From Botryotinia globosa (Eukaryota; Ascomycota; Leotiomycetes; Helotiales; Sclerotiniaceae): a stretch of DNA of 64,000 nt. This document shows positions 32,466-44,273 of the stretch, piece after piece (within the stretch, counting starts at the first letter, position 1; every line of letters begins with the position of its first letter). The DNA lies in NCBI GenBank assembly GCA_014898425.1, contig RCSZ01000017.1:992001-1056000 (forward strand), read 5' to 3'. The notes below the pieces were generated by a model, which was not told where the DNA came from, made no database searches, and saw only the letters and a list, made by a program, of their open reading frames with translations. A program made the translations under genes and the position numbers.

Positions 32466-33344
32466 TTGCAAATAGCTTTTATACTTAAGCGGAACACAAG
32501 TAATGAAAATGGAGACAATCTGGACAATATCGATATCGAGATGCGTCGCTTATGGAACAACTGTCACCTGGCGCGAGGACAAATATGAAAAAAATCTTCG
32601 ATTGAAAGATATCAAATCTTGAGCAAAGTGCATCAACAACATGGAGAAACCAGACAGACCAGAAAACTTTATATAAATTCCGAATCTTCAGACGACGCGT
32701 GGTAATCTTGGCTAGGCACCCAGCTCTAGGTACCGACCAAACTTAATAATAAGCAGTGCGTTCCTCCGGCGTTGCTCTCTGATGATATAACCTTATTAAA
32801 GCGGCAGCATAGCGGGGGAGTGCGGGGTCGCATCTGGAAACATAAGTGCACACCTCCTAACGTGTTATTTTATTGATATCTATAATTTCAGTAGCCCATT
32901 TATCTTGATTCAATCATACCTCGTGAAAATCTATGGGGATCGTTTCACATTGCCTAAGGCTCATCAACGACTCACAGAAGAGCACAAAGCTTTCCAGCTA
33001 TAATGTTATTTTACGGACCGCCACTCAGACACTGACCATGAATGTGTTAGAGAACCATGATTATCTCTCGAGCCCGATATGATAAACAAGACTCCCAAAA
33101 ATCCTACGAGGGTATCTCAAAGTTATAATCTTCAACCCCTTCATCAGTTCGCTTACGCACGATTTGTGAAGAAATTCTTCACCATTTGACCCACACCACC
33201 CAGTTGCAGATTTTGTATCCACATTGCGAACGCTCTTTCATGAAGCTCTTTGAGAGCAAAAGATGAAGCAGAAAGGCTGTTTGTTCATCTGTAGAGGTAA
33301 TGCTGAATAGTACAAAAGAAATTGATTGCACAGCCAAAAAGAAA
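32466..33344. other. Intergenic spacer
   Basis: No gene seen. The minus-strand frame at 33179-33361 overlaps the tRNA and is not credible. Confidence 0.5.
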
Positions 33345-33436
33345 TGACCAGACTGGGGCACGATCCCAGGACCTTGTCCGCACGTAACATGTGTTAAGTG
33401 TTAAGGACACGTGATAACCAACTACACCATCCGGCC
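33345..33436 (-). tRNA. tRNA-Val (anticodon AAC), intron-containing
   Basis: 92 nt including discriminator A73. Acceptor stem GGCCGGA pairs with TCTGGTC (two G-T pairs). The D-arm is GTGTAGTTGGTTATCAC. Anticodon stem TGTCC pairs with GGACA, with loop TTAACA-C. An 18-nt intron sits one base 3' of the anticodon, the canonical place. The T-stem is CTGGG/CCCAG. The T-loop reads ATCGTGC instead of TTCGANY, so T54 and A58 are exchanged. A T-run lies just downstream for Pol III termination. The mature RNA would be 74 nt. The odd T-loop leaves open that it is a degenerate copy. Confidence 0.82.
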
Positions 33437-33715
33437 GTTTGCGATGTTTGATGGAAGAACGGTTCGGTTTAAATACATACTAATATTTTGTACAGAGGGG
33501 CTGTGGTAGACAAGGTTTTAGCAAGGAGGAAAGTGGGGTCAAAAACCCGCATGGGTACTGTAATAAATAGCATCATTCTCATAATTGGATCTCACAGACA
33601 AAGCGTTATTCAATATTGGAAAGATTTGATATGTCAAAAGGTCATGAGAAACAATATTACTAGAAATTACAATCTACAATCATACACAATTGTAAAGATC
33701 TCCATTGCATTCAGC

Positions 33716-35045
33716 TTAAGCTTCACCAGGCCAGATATCATCTGCAATACTTCTAACCAAAAATAACTTGTTCTTCATATCTTCCCATCCTAATGAATTA
33801 CCCTCCTCGTGACTAGCAAACCCACATTGAGGGCTTACTCCCAATCTCTTTAATGCTTCTTCTCTCGTTTGACCTGCTCCTTTTGCTACAATATCGGCAG
33901 CTTCCATGACTCTTGCCTTCATCTTCTCTTTGTCTTCGAGTTCTGGAAACTTTGAGGTGATGACTCCAAGAATAACGTTCTTGTGAGATGGGAGGTAGAG
34001 CAGTGGCTCAAAGCCTCCGGCCCGTGGTGTATCATATTCGAGGTAGTATGTTGCTACATTCAGGTTCTGAAAGAGCTTGGTAGCAATACGATCATAACCT
34101 CCTTCTGAAAAGTGACGTGATCCCATAAAGTTACCCCTGCAAATGTGTAAACCAAAATGCATTTTCGAGGTATGTTTCTCGATGCTGTCGTTGTAACACT
34201 TAATATAGGCATCGAGCAACTCTTCAGCAGTTTTAGTATTAGATTTATCTTCTTCCCAACCCTTCAACATTTTCTCGGAACAGAAATCTTTCATAAAGTT
34301 AGCTCTTGCTTGTGTTTGCGTCGCGTCAGAGTACTTACATGCGAAATTTGGGTCATCAAACTGCACATTTCTGAGTCCAGCTGCGTACAAGATGTCCAAC
34401 TCTGCACTGACAGCTTTCGAGATATCTGAAAAATATTCCTCATCGTTTGCATATACTTCTTTGGGGAAAGCCTTTCCATCCTTATATCTGAGATGATACC
34501 ACGGTGGGGCAATCATTGTCAGTTTGATATCACCCCATCTCTCTTCAGGTACAAGAGTTTTTAAATACTCGAATTGACCAATGAGTGTCGACTTTCCAGT
34601 GTGCTTTATTTTGCCGGTGCAGAGGCAAGATTGACCTGGCTTGTGACCTTTCTCGATAAATCCAGCGATATCAGGAACGTATGGACGGAAAATATCCATA
34701 GAAGGGTTGCGAATTTCGGTCATGCCATCGAGCTCCTCGAAAAACGTTCCCCAGAATACAGCGCGTCTGCCATCCGATTTAAGTAAGCATATGTGCCACA
34801 GTTGACTGTTTAATGAAATTATGCGAGACAACGAACCGATATTCCCCATCACTGACGGCCCTAAATCCGCATTCCTTTTGTAGCTCTACTGCCTGCTGGA
34901 TAGAATCATTCTCAATTTGTGTAAGTTCTTCCTGGCTTAGATTATTCTTCTCGAAAGCACCACGCTTGGTGAGAAGCTCTGTTGGGCGGAGAAGAGAACC
35001 CAAATGTTCGGCGTGAAAAGGAGGATTATGATGAATAGTCGCCAT
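33716..35045 (-). CDS. MetE-like (cobalamin-independent methionine synthase C-terminal domain) protein
   Basis: 419 residues from two exons (35045-34837 and 34766-33716); the intron has donor GTTCGT and acceptor GCAG. The protein is a single TIM-barrel of the UROD/MetE type, about half the length of a true methionine synthase. It keeps the start HAEHLGSLLRP, the segment RNVQFDDPNFAC, HICRGNF (His277, Cys279), where MetE has its zinc-binding H-x-C, and SPQCGFAS (Cys384), equivalent to the last zinc-ligand Cys. The zinc site therefore looks complete. Such short homologues probably transfer a methyl group from another donor or act in thiol metabolism; the substrate is unknown. The full-length enzyme is presumably encoded elsewhere. 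Confidence 0.85.
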
Positions 35046-35402
35046 TTTGATGTATCTTATGATGAAGTAGAAATATTCAAGAAACAGAACAAGTTTGAAT
35101 ACCCAATCTTCAATAGTGGAAAGAACGATACATATGCTTCACCTCCCCCGCTCGACTCCGCACCAGCCGCTATCACATCCGCAATACTTATATGAGTGCA
35201 ACATCGGCAAATGATATATATGATCTTATTGGGAACGGAGGCCGTGGTATACGATATATCTACCACATCAGAACCGAAAACTTCCCTCAAAAATTGAGGA
35301 TTTTGAATACCAAGCCGCTTGGTGCTTGTGAGGTTGTTGATAAACGATTTACGTTGTCCCATACCAGGGCTTGTTTTTATTGAATGCCGGGTTAAGATCT
35401 AA
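35046..35402. other. Upstream region of the MetE-like gene
   Basis: Moderate-GC spacer before the AT island. Short frames on both strands have no motifs. Confidence 0.5.
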
Positions 35403-35770
35403 GCGAATTTCCTTATCAAAACTATATTTTATTATATATTTTAAAAATATATATAATAATTCAGAAATTCATTAAAAAACTTTGAAAAATGATCTCTATA
35501 TAGAAACTTATTTAATCATTCATTTCGCATAAAAAGTTTTGATTTTCAAAATATATTCACTGATTAATTAAAAATATAATTTTGATTCTAGAAATAAAAA
35601 ATATTCTATAAGCATTTTATATTAAATACAAATTTCAATTAGATTCAAATAATCAATTCGAAATTTAGAATAATAATATTAAACTTTATATTAAAATCTA
35701 TTAATAATCAAGATTCTATATGTATAAGAATATTAATTGATTTAATATTGATAATTGAATTTTGATGTGA
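35403..35770. repeat. Extremely AT-rich island
   Basis: About 370 bp composed almost entirely of A and T (TATATA, AAATAT, TTTATT runs) with abrupt edges against ordinary DNA. It could be a RIP-ravaged transposon remnant or a replication-related/AT-rich spacer. No internal repeat structure or termini can be made out. Confidence 0.6.
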
Positions 35771-36837
35771 AAAGATAAAAAAAAGTGCTTTGCGCGTGGG
35801 CCCAGTATTCAAGAAGAACAAGCCTGGTAGTCTCAAGCTTTCATTGGACTGAGGAAATACTGCGGAGATAACAACGGATAAACGTTTGCCGATAAAAAGC
35901 TAAGCTCTATCTAGGTATCTATTATCCTGCGCGTATTCGTGATACAAACTATTAATACACCACCCACCCTCATTGCAGTCAGATCAGCGTGACAATGCAC
36001 TCAATCTACATGAAGCAACGGTTATCTATCTGTTTGTCCTATTGAGGGCAACGTGAGAGACTCAACCCCTCATGATTCATCCGGAAAAATGTATCAAATG
36101 CAATCAAATAGACGGCGCGCCGCCAAAACGGCTCATATACATTATGCATGTCGTAGGTGTGCGTTCTTATCACTGATTCGCTCCATGAATCATGTATGAT
36201 CTAGGATTTCTTGTATGCGGATTCTATCGTATCCCGCAACAAACGGATGTCAATGAAGCAGTTGGTTGGGCGACACACACAATCTTCGTGTCAACCCTGC
36301 GGAAGCTGTCAATTGACAGCTACAGTGGGGTCAGTCGGTGCATCTACTGCTTCTCTTACATGACATGGTCACCGCCAATCCGGCAGCTCAACATCGCGCT
36401 TGTATATGCTCCCAACATTCACTGAGCTTCCCATTTATTCGCTCTCGTGTAATGTCGAAAGTAGTGAGCTACTGAAACAGCAACCCTATGAGACCTAGGC
36501 CTAACATGATGCTCTTCCCAGTGGGCCTGCGGCATCGCGGGTACTAAAGTTTAGTGGGGGTTGAGAGGCTTAGAGTTGGGTTAATCCTGCAAACATTTTG
36601 ATCATCATCAACCCTTTTATCTGTTTTGCCACACATCTGACTGCATGAGTCGTCGATAATTCACTATCGCAATTATGCGAGATACCAACCACTATCCTGG
36701 GAAGCGCGTATTTCCTACTCAAAATTCGCGCAGCTCCTTGTCAATCCTAAATGACTATAAAATTTCTCTTATCAGCACCTTTTCTCAATTGTTCTGTATG
36801 ACTTTTATCGCAAAATTTCAAAAATAGTCCAGTGAGG
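35771..36837. other. Upstream region of the ABC transporter
   Basis: No gene supported. A short frame near 36090 reads an Arg-rich segment followed by CRRC. It vaguely recalls the start of a zinc-cluster regulator but stops at once, so I do not call it. Confidence 0.45.
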
Positions 36838-39800
36838 ATGCAAGTTCAAAGCATCGTTGCAGAAGTCATTGGACTTGCTGCCATCGGAGGTTTTACACTG
36901 CCATCGATTGTAACGATCTTACGTACTCCATACCGACGAAAGGGTACTCCAAGCTGGGGTGACAACAAAGATGGAAGCACAACTACGACCAGTGAGAATA
37001 GTTTTAACTCCAAGGCCCCAAAGATATGCTTGTCTATATTTATTATCTTGGGCATCTTAACATCTGTTTTGAAAACCCTTCAATTTGGTAGCACTACTTA
37101 TTTCCTTGAGCAATTTGCAACTAATGTTGTGGGATGGGTGAGTGTTGATCTAAAGTATCTCGCAGTAGTGATGCTAATTATGATAGTTCCTGTTGACGAT
37201 TCAAGTGTTCGCTGTATGCTACACAAAAGATACTATCGTGAGCTACACACAAGGCACATACATTGCAGCTTCCTGCTCTGCTTTCCTTTGCATGGTCATT
37301 GCAGAGGATCAAGAAATTTTGAGGAGCGCATGGTCGACTTCTACTGCGCTATCTATTGCCCAGATGACTACTCTACTTGCTGTTGGGACCGCGAGTATAT
37401 CGATACCACGAAGACCGCAGGTCTTCTATCACGGGAGACTGGTTCTAAATGAATTCAACGTTTCTTTCCTCACTCGATTCTCATTCTCGTCAATAGAGTA
37501 TTTGCTCACGAAGGCGAAACGGCAAAATACTTTAAATATGGAAGAGCTCCCAACAATGCACTGCGCAAAAAGATCAAAGACTCTCAGTCATGCATGGATG
37601 GCTAGTAGTAGCACTGGTCGACTGTGGGTCAGGTTGTTGAAGGTGTACAAATATTCACTTATTCTACAGATTATTCTCGGATTAATCCATGCTTTTCTTG
37701 CCATTGGCCCACAACTAGCAATCTTCAAAATACTAAATGCAATGGAATCCGGGCAAACTGGAAAACAGCTAGGTTTCTATATACTGGCGTTTGGGCTTGC
37801 CACCGTTTTAGCTTCCTGGGTTGAAGGTATGTGCCAATCATCAAAATTTGTCTGTCAACATTAAGCTAACATTGTATTACAGCCATGCAGGATATTACAA
37901 GCACGAGCCTAGTTTCTGTTCCAATGCGAGCTCAACTGTCAGCTTTGATATTTGAAAAAACTATGCGGCGCAAAGATGCGAAAGGCAGGCCTGCAATGGT
38001 GGAAAATGAGAATGGTGTCTCTTCAAATGAGATAGACCCTGACAAAACTTCTCAGAAAATTCTCAATCTGATTGGAGTGGACACCGGAAGAATTTGTGAT
38101 TGTGCGAGGCAAACGTTTGAAATCGTTCAAGCTCCCGGCCGAATCATCATATCTGTAGCGTTTCTGGTTACTTTATTAAGCTGGCAGGGAATTTTACTTG
38201 GCTTCTGGTGCGTCACTTACTTTATAATCCTCTCTTAGAGATCTTTGTCCATGACCCCGAAACTAACTTACTAGTTTTATCATCATAACTTTTCCCATTA
38301 CACGGCGCTATGCAAAGAAGTTCACAGTCTCGCAGGGATTTCTAATGCAGACGAGAGATAAGAAAGCTGCAATCATTGGCGAAGCTCTTCAAGGGTTCCG
38401 CCAGATCAAATTCTCCGCTCTTGAGGACCGATGGGAAAGATCTATCATGGCAATGCGAGATATCGAGCTTACAGCAACCTGGGATGTTCTAATGTCCAGA
38501 ATAATGTTGATTTCATGCTGGATTCTAAATCCACTCATGACCGCCGCCATTGCACTTGGAGTTCACTCATATATATACCAACAACTAACACCCGCACAAG
38601 CGTTCACTGCCATTGGTGTATTTCTGCAATTGGATCATTGTATGCAATGTCTCCCCAACATAATCACACAGATGATCGCTGCCAACGTATCGCTGCAACG
38701 TGTTGAGAGTTTTCTTAATTCGCCAGAACTCGGGAACATTCTTTCTAGCCCAAGAGAAACACTCGAACCTACCGACTCCGATTTGCCCGTGATAGTTTTT
38801 GAAAATGCGAGAATAAGCTGGCCCACTGACACCGAATATTTAGATAACGAAAGTGATCGATTTATTCTTCGAGATATCAATATCTCATTCCCAATTAACA
38901 AATTGACAATCATCTGCGGGAAAACCGGTTCCGGAAAGAGTTTGTTATTGAGTTCAATGCTTGGCGAAGCAGAGCTTATCTCTGGTAAAATTAGGGTACC
39001 GGAAAGGCCACTCGATTGTTATGACCATTACGCGAATAAAGACAACTGGATTGTTCCGAACTCGATTGCTTTTGTTGCACAGATACCCTGGATAGAAAAT
39101 TGTACAGTCAGAGAGAACGTTCTGTTTGGTCTTCCGCTAGATTTGGATCGTTATGAACAAGTCATTGAAGCTTGTGCTCTGACCCAAGATCTCCAACTCC
39201 TGTCAGACGGGCATGAAACCGAGATTGGGACTGGAGGAATCAATTTAAGTGGTGGCCAGAGAGTAAGTAATACATACTGTGCTCTCGTCGCATCTCGATA
39301 TTTCCAATACCGCCAGAACCAACTTTATGACACAAAACTGACTTATTGGTGATCTAGTGGCGATTAACTTTGGCAAGAGCCTTGTATTCACGCGCTGGAA
39401 TTGTTTTGCTAGACGATATATTTAGTGCTGTTGATGTTCACGTTGGCCAGTTCATCCTTAATAATGCTCTAGTCGGCAAGCTGAGCGCCGGCCGTACTAT
39501 CATATTAGCAACACACCATTTATCTTTGTGCAAATCGCATGTCAAGTCTATCGTAGAGCTTGAGGATGGCGTTGTCAAGCAATTTTCTAGCGTTCAGGAA
39601 TTGGAAGAATATCTTGGTGCACCCGTCGAAAGTCTGGATGATACTGACGAGACTCTAATTGCTATGGAAGATGATTTAAAGGAAGATACCATTGTAGGTA
39701 CATCAGGCTGCAATTCTCCGACGACGAAAAAGACAGATCCCCTCAAGTTTGTTTTGGACGAATTTCGGAAGGAAGGAAACATTGGATCTTCCGTTTATTC

Positions 39801-41984
39801 AAAATGGCTCAAGTCTTGTGGTGGATGGACTATTGGAATCATGTTCCTTCTGATTTATACCCTGACCACCTTTTTTAACCTTGGTAAGATCTTTACTTTT
39901 TCACAATGATTTATGAGGACAGACACTGACGCTCATCTTTAGGCCGGACGTATTGGCTTCGATTCTGGACCAGTACTGATGGTGAGAACGAGCGCAATTT
40001 ACATGCAAGATTTGATCAACCGCAAATCTTTATGACTTCTTCGAAGTTTGATAGAAACGGTACCGTGCCATCATCTGATGTATCAGGAAAAAACAGCACA
40101 ACCTTTTATCTCGGAATCTATTTTGCCCTATGTATCGCCATGAGCATCTTCCGTATCTACGGTTATATTTATGCATACAAGCAATGTATTCGGGGTTCCA
40201 AAAAGCTCTTTAAGACAATGCTATTCAAAGTTCTAAGAGCTCCTCTACGTTGGATAGATACTGTCCCATTTGGAAGGGTTATGAATAGATTTACCACTGA
40301 CTTCAACACAGTCGACTTTGATATTGTTGTAAGGATGCCTATTTCCATCTATGTTCCCCTTGATTGGTTGACTGGCAAAGTCTATTCTATGTAATTTTTC
40401 ACATTGGAATGCTCTCATTTCTGACATTTTTACCTCAGGATACGCTCACATGGGGAGTCGGTGATGTTTTCAGGTTATTCGGCATAGCGATTGCAGGGTA
40501 AGTAGTAGACCCTCGTTGAACACACCTCTGCTAATGAGATGAAAAGGATGTTCTTATCACCATATGTAATATTTTTGACAGTTGCTGTATCTACATTCTC
40601 CGCATATTTAGCGCTCCAAGCTATTACAGCCGCGAGAGCAATTAGACGCTTGGATTCGACCAACAGATCACTCATATTTGAACAATTTCGAACTATTTTG
40701 ATTGGCATCACTACCATACGAGCTTTCGAAAAGAGAGATATTTACCTTGAAAAGGTATATCGTAGGATTGACGATGGAAGCTCAACACTTTGGAATACCA
40801 CTTTATGTCATAATTGGCTCGTTTGGAGGATAGGAGGCATGGCTTCGGCGGCATACACAATGTCAATCGCGGCGATTGTAGCCGCTACTGTGACTGATGC
40901 AGGGCTCGCTGGCTTTGTCCTTGCTATATCTCTGGAATTTTCAAGTGCCCTATTTTGGTCACTCTTCCATGCAGGTTTCCTGGAATTACGAATGAACGCG
41001 GCGGAGCGTGTGATTGAATATACAGAGATGCCTACAGAGACATTAGATGGCGAAGAGCCTCCCGCAAGTTGGCCAACAGCTGGGCGCTTGGAAGTAAAAG
41101 ACTTAGCCGTCGCATACAACCACGATTTGGAGCCTGTCTTGAAAGGATTGAACTTCAGCATTGATCAAAAAATGAGGTGAATATCTGGAATTTTCCCCTC
41201 CACTAAATTTCAAGTCTAACATAATATTAGGGTCGGTATTGTTGGTCGCACTGGATCCGGGAAATCTACGTTAACATTGGCACTCTTCCGTTTTCTGGAA
41301 GCGAGAGAAGGCAGTATTATTATTGACGGCTATGATATCTCGAAGCTAAAACTAAAATCTTTGCGCCGTAACCTGGCCATCATTCCTCAAGACCCAGTGT
41401 TATTTTCAGGTCAGAGCTCTCCGGATTTTCGAAAAAGAAAATACACTAACAGAATCCCAGGCACACTTCGGAGCAACTTAGATGCAGATAATGAATACGA
41501 TGATACAGTGCTCTTCGACGCCCTTCGCAGAGTTCATCTCATCAATGAATCTGACTCCGGCATTGCCACTCCATCATCGAACACATCTCAAAATCAAAAC
41601 ATTTTCCTCTCCCTAAATAGCTCCATCGCCGAAGGTGGTCTCAATCTTTCCCAAGGCCAACGTCAACTTCTCTGTCTCGCACGTGCTATTATTCGCCGCC
41701 CAAAAATTCTTATTCTCGATGAGGCGACGTCTTCTGTAGACGTTCAAACGGATGCACTTATTCAGCAAAGCATTCGTGAGGAATTTGTAGATAGCACGCT
41801 GTTGGTTATTGCACATAGACTTAGTACGGTAGGAGATTTTGATAAGATTCTAGTAATGAGCGATGGGAATGTAGCCGAGATGGGAAGTCCAAAGGAATTA
41901 ATTGAGAGAAAGGGGATGTTTTGGGGTATGGTGAAAGAGAGCGGAGAGGCGGATAAATTGGTTGGCATGAGTAATAATTTATAG
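36838..41984 (+). CDS. ABCC-type (multidrug-resistance-associated) full ABC transporter
   Basis: ATP-driven export of organic anions, conjugates or secondary metabolites across plasma or vacuolar membrane. Ten exons: 36838-37137, 37187-37826, 37883-38207, 38275-39262, 39358-39883, 39943-40328, 40439-40497, 40547-41176, 41231-41409 and 41461-41984. Total 4557 nt, 1518 residues, normal for ABCC. Domain order is TMD0-TMD1-NBD1-TMD2-NBD2. NBD1 has Walker A GKTGSGKS (about 637), LSGGQR split by intron 4, and Walker B IVLLDD, where the catalytic Glu is Asp, a family trait. NBD2 has GRTGSGKS (about 1290), LSQGQRQ and [12 protein letters not shown], all intact. The ATG at 36838 is used; a GTG two codons before is not a start. 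Intron 9 (41410-41460) is 51 nt and stop-free. The adjacent UstYa gene suggests a metabolite role. Confidence 0.93.
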
Positions 41985-42309
41985 AGGGTTCTAGTCAAAT
42001 GCTCTCGTGCATGTTGAATAGATTGGAATTATTGCATGCAAGAATATCCAAAAAATATTTCTTCACTGTAACAGGCCCTATATTTTCGTTGTGAAGCACT
42101 CCTCCGATGTTTTATTGGAGACAAGTATATTTCACGAGCTTTCGAGAATAATGGATAAACTTGACAGAACAAGATCTTTCTCGAAATATAAATCATTTTC
42201 ATTGATTATTCTCTCAACCCTAAATCTTTAAAATATTTACTACTCTTATTCTCACCTCCCTACAACAAAGACCTAAAATCTGGCTCCTCCATCGACCAGA
42301 GATCGAAAC
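41985..42309. other. Convergent 3' spacer
   Basis: Separates the ends of the ABCC gene and the UstYa gene (tail to tail). No gene. AT-rich, as for terminators/3' UTRs. Confidence 0.55.
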
Positions 42310-43109
42310 TCAGGTTACAGGAATAGCACGATGACTAAAAACACTAGTCCGACCCAGAGCTGCTCTCCAAACCGGCTTACTTTCACTAAGAAGCACTTTC
42401 TCTCTCAAAGCACTCGCGTTGCGGCATTGATGCTCATGACCCATACCATCAATTCCATCCACCACTTTGCCCATAGCGTTCGTCGTGGGTTTCGGAACTT
42501 CAAGCGTATCATCCGCCGTGCATATAATTCCCTAACCGACAGTACAAAGTCAGTTTAACAATACTTTCATGCACAAATTCAACAAGATATACCACCCACC
42601 TGCGCAATATAATCCAAACAATGCAAAAAATGCAGCGGATTTTTCGACCACTCTGCCCCCTGAACCTCATGATCATGATTCATCGACCCCCCAAATAACA
42701 TGGTCCTAATCATGCCCAAACAATGCAGTTGATGAAACATGGTCACTCCATATCCCTTCGTCACCCCCTCGCCTTCGTCTACCATGATGAAGCCGCCATT
42801 GGGAGTGAGAAGATATTCATCCCAGTCTACGTCCTCGGGGTCTCCGAGTGCGGCTTCCAGCGCGGGGATGGGGGTGAAGATCTTGGGGTGGAATTCACTT
42901 GCTGGAGGGGTTTGGGGGGCGCCGTTGGTGTGCATGTGGGCTTCGGGACAGATTTGATAGATGATGAGGTTTTGGACGGGGGCGAGGAAGGGGAGGAGTT
43001 GTTTGTGGGCTAGGAGGAGGAATGTTGATATGATTGCTGTGGATAGGAAGATGGTGTATAAGATGAAGCGAAGTGGTGAGCTAGTCGTGGGTTTGAATTT
43101 GTTTTCCAT
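42310..43109 (-). CDS. UstYa/DUF3328-family membrane-anchored oxidase-like protein
   Basis: 243 residues from exons 43109-42600 and 42531-42310; the intron (donor GTGGGT, acceptor TTAG) preserves the frame. Residues about 14-34 are one transmembrane segment. The lumenal part has the two family motifs, HQLHC (126-130) followed by Arg135, and HFLHCLDY (160-167). The second exon adds IICTADDTLE and GHEHQCR, the usual C-terminal conserved pieces. UstYa-type proteins modify peptides (macrocyclisation, side-chain oxidation) in dikaritin RiPP pathways and also act in other fungal clusters. An ABCC transporter lies tail-to-tail with it and another HxxHC protein follows, but no RiPP precursor or backbone gene was seen nearby. 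The antisense frame at 42331-42558 is only a shadow of exon 2. Confidence 0.88.
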
Positions 43110-44273
43110 GGTTGCTGTGGATGTGTGAGTTCTATTATCGGATTTCCAGAGTCAAAAGGTAGAAGCTATATTTCATTGACTACAGAATAAAAGCAATGGG
43201 GCTTGCATATACAGAGCCTTATGCTATAACGGCCGGAACACACATAGATCTTCAATCTGCGAGCGAGGATCTAGGACGAAATGAAAGCCACAGAGTTTTT
43301 ATGCTTGGAGAAAGGCAAAAGGCTATTTACTGACCACGTCTCTGAATGCTATTATGACAGTGTAGGCGGTCCATCAGTCATTCGGAGCAGAACCTTGAGA
43401 CAACCTCTGATATTCAGAGAATCCCGAATGTTACATAAATTGTATACTTAACACTAGAGCAGGCATCGGGATCTGAACGAGCTTTAGTTGGCTCCAACAT
43501 TGATAACCCGAGATACTCTCCAAAAGATCATCAATCACACAATGAAACAAATAAAACCCCGATTCGCAAATCGTATCGTTATCTTCGTAGAGTATCTAAA
43601 CCTGTTTTCAATCCTAAGATCCCCCCCCTTACGATAACTATCCTTGCTCCAACGACCATCTAATCTCTAGCGTATGTCGCACACGTATATACACGTTTAG
43701 TTTCCAACAAAACCTATCTAGACAATCAAGGTGACTCCGATTGTGTAATGCTGATAAGAAAATCATGTTGTGTAGCGAGCAAGCGGGGATGCGAGACCAA
43801 TAAAGTTCGACATGACGATAATATCAGAGATCAACTTTTTTATCGACACGTCACATGGATTCTTATTGTGCTATTTTCGATGAGCTGATTGCTGCAAGTA
43901 AGTGATCATGAAGGGGCGGAGTTTACAGAAATCATAAAGAAAGATGAAGATACTTTGTGTGCTGGCGGAAGCTGTGTTGGGTTCTCTGCAGTGCGGTTAT
44001 AATGAAGAATATGCGATATGACATCTATGAGGGAAATAACCATGAGGGAAAATCAAAATTCTCTGCAAGTGCTGTAGTGCTACAATTGATCCAAGCCGAA
44101 AGCTCTATCTCTTATAGAATTCCGGGGTTGAGCCGTTCCCATATTCTTTGGTTGCTTGACACGCCATATTTCAAAGACGAATATTTATGTTTGTTTTTGT
44201 GAAAGCAGAGTGTGAGATTTTGAATCCCCAGTCTTCATAACCTCGTCTTCCTCTATCCACAAGTCCAAATATC
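43110..44273. other. Divergent promoter region between the UstYa gene and the HxxHC protein gene
   Basis: The two genes point away from each other across about 1.16 kb, which could allow shared control. I checked for small secreted or repeated-core peptides and found none convincing; the plus frame at 43957-44202 lacks a signal peptide and KR/KEX2 repeats. Confidence 0.5.

Noticed and set aside
36090..36180. Start of a Zn2Cys6 regulator next to the ABCC gene
   Set aside because: The Arg-rich frame has only two Cys in a CRRC pattern and stops immediately; no continuation after a plausible intron.
42331..42558. Plus-strand 75-codon open frame
   Set aside because: It is antisense to exon 2 of the UstYa gene, whose conserved family motifs fix the coding strand.
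43110..44273. RiPP precursor peptide for the UstYa protein
   Set aside because: No frame here, or elsewhere between 36 and 46 kb, has a signal peptide plus repeated cores flanked by KR sites.
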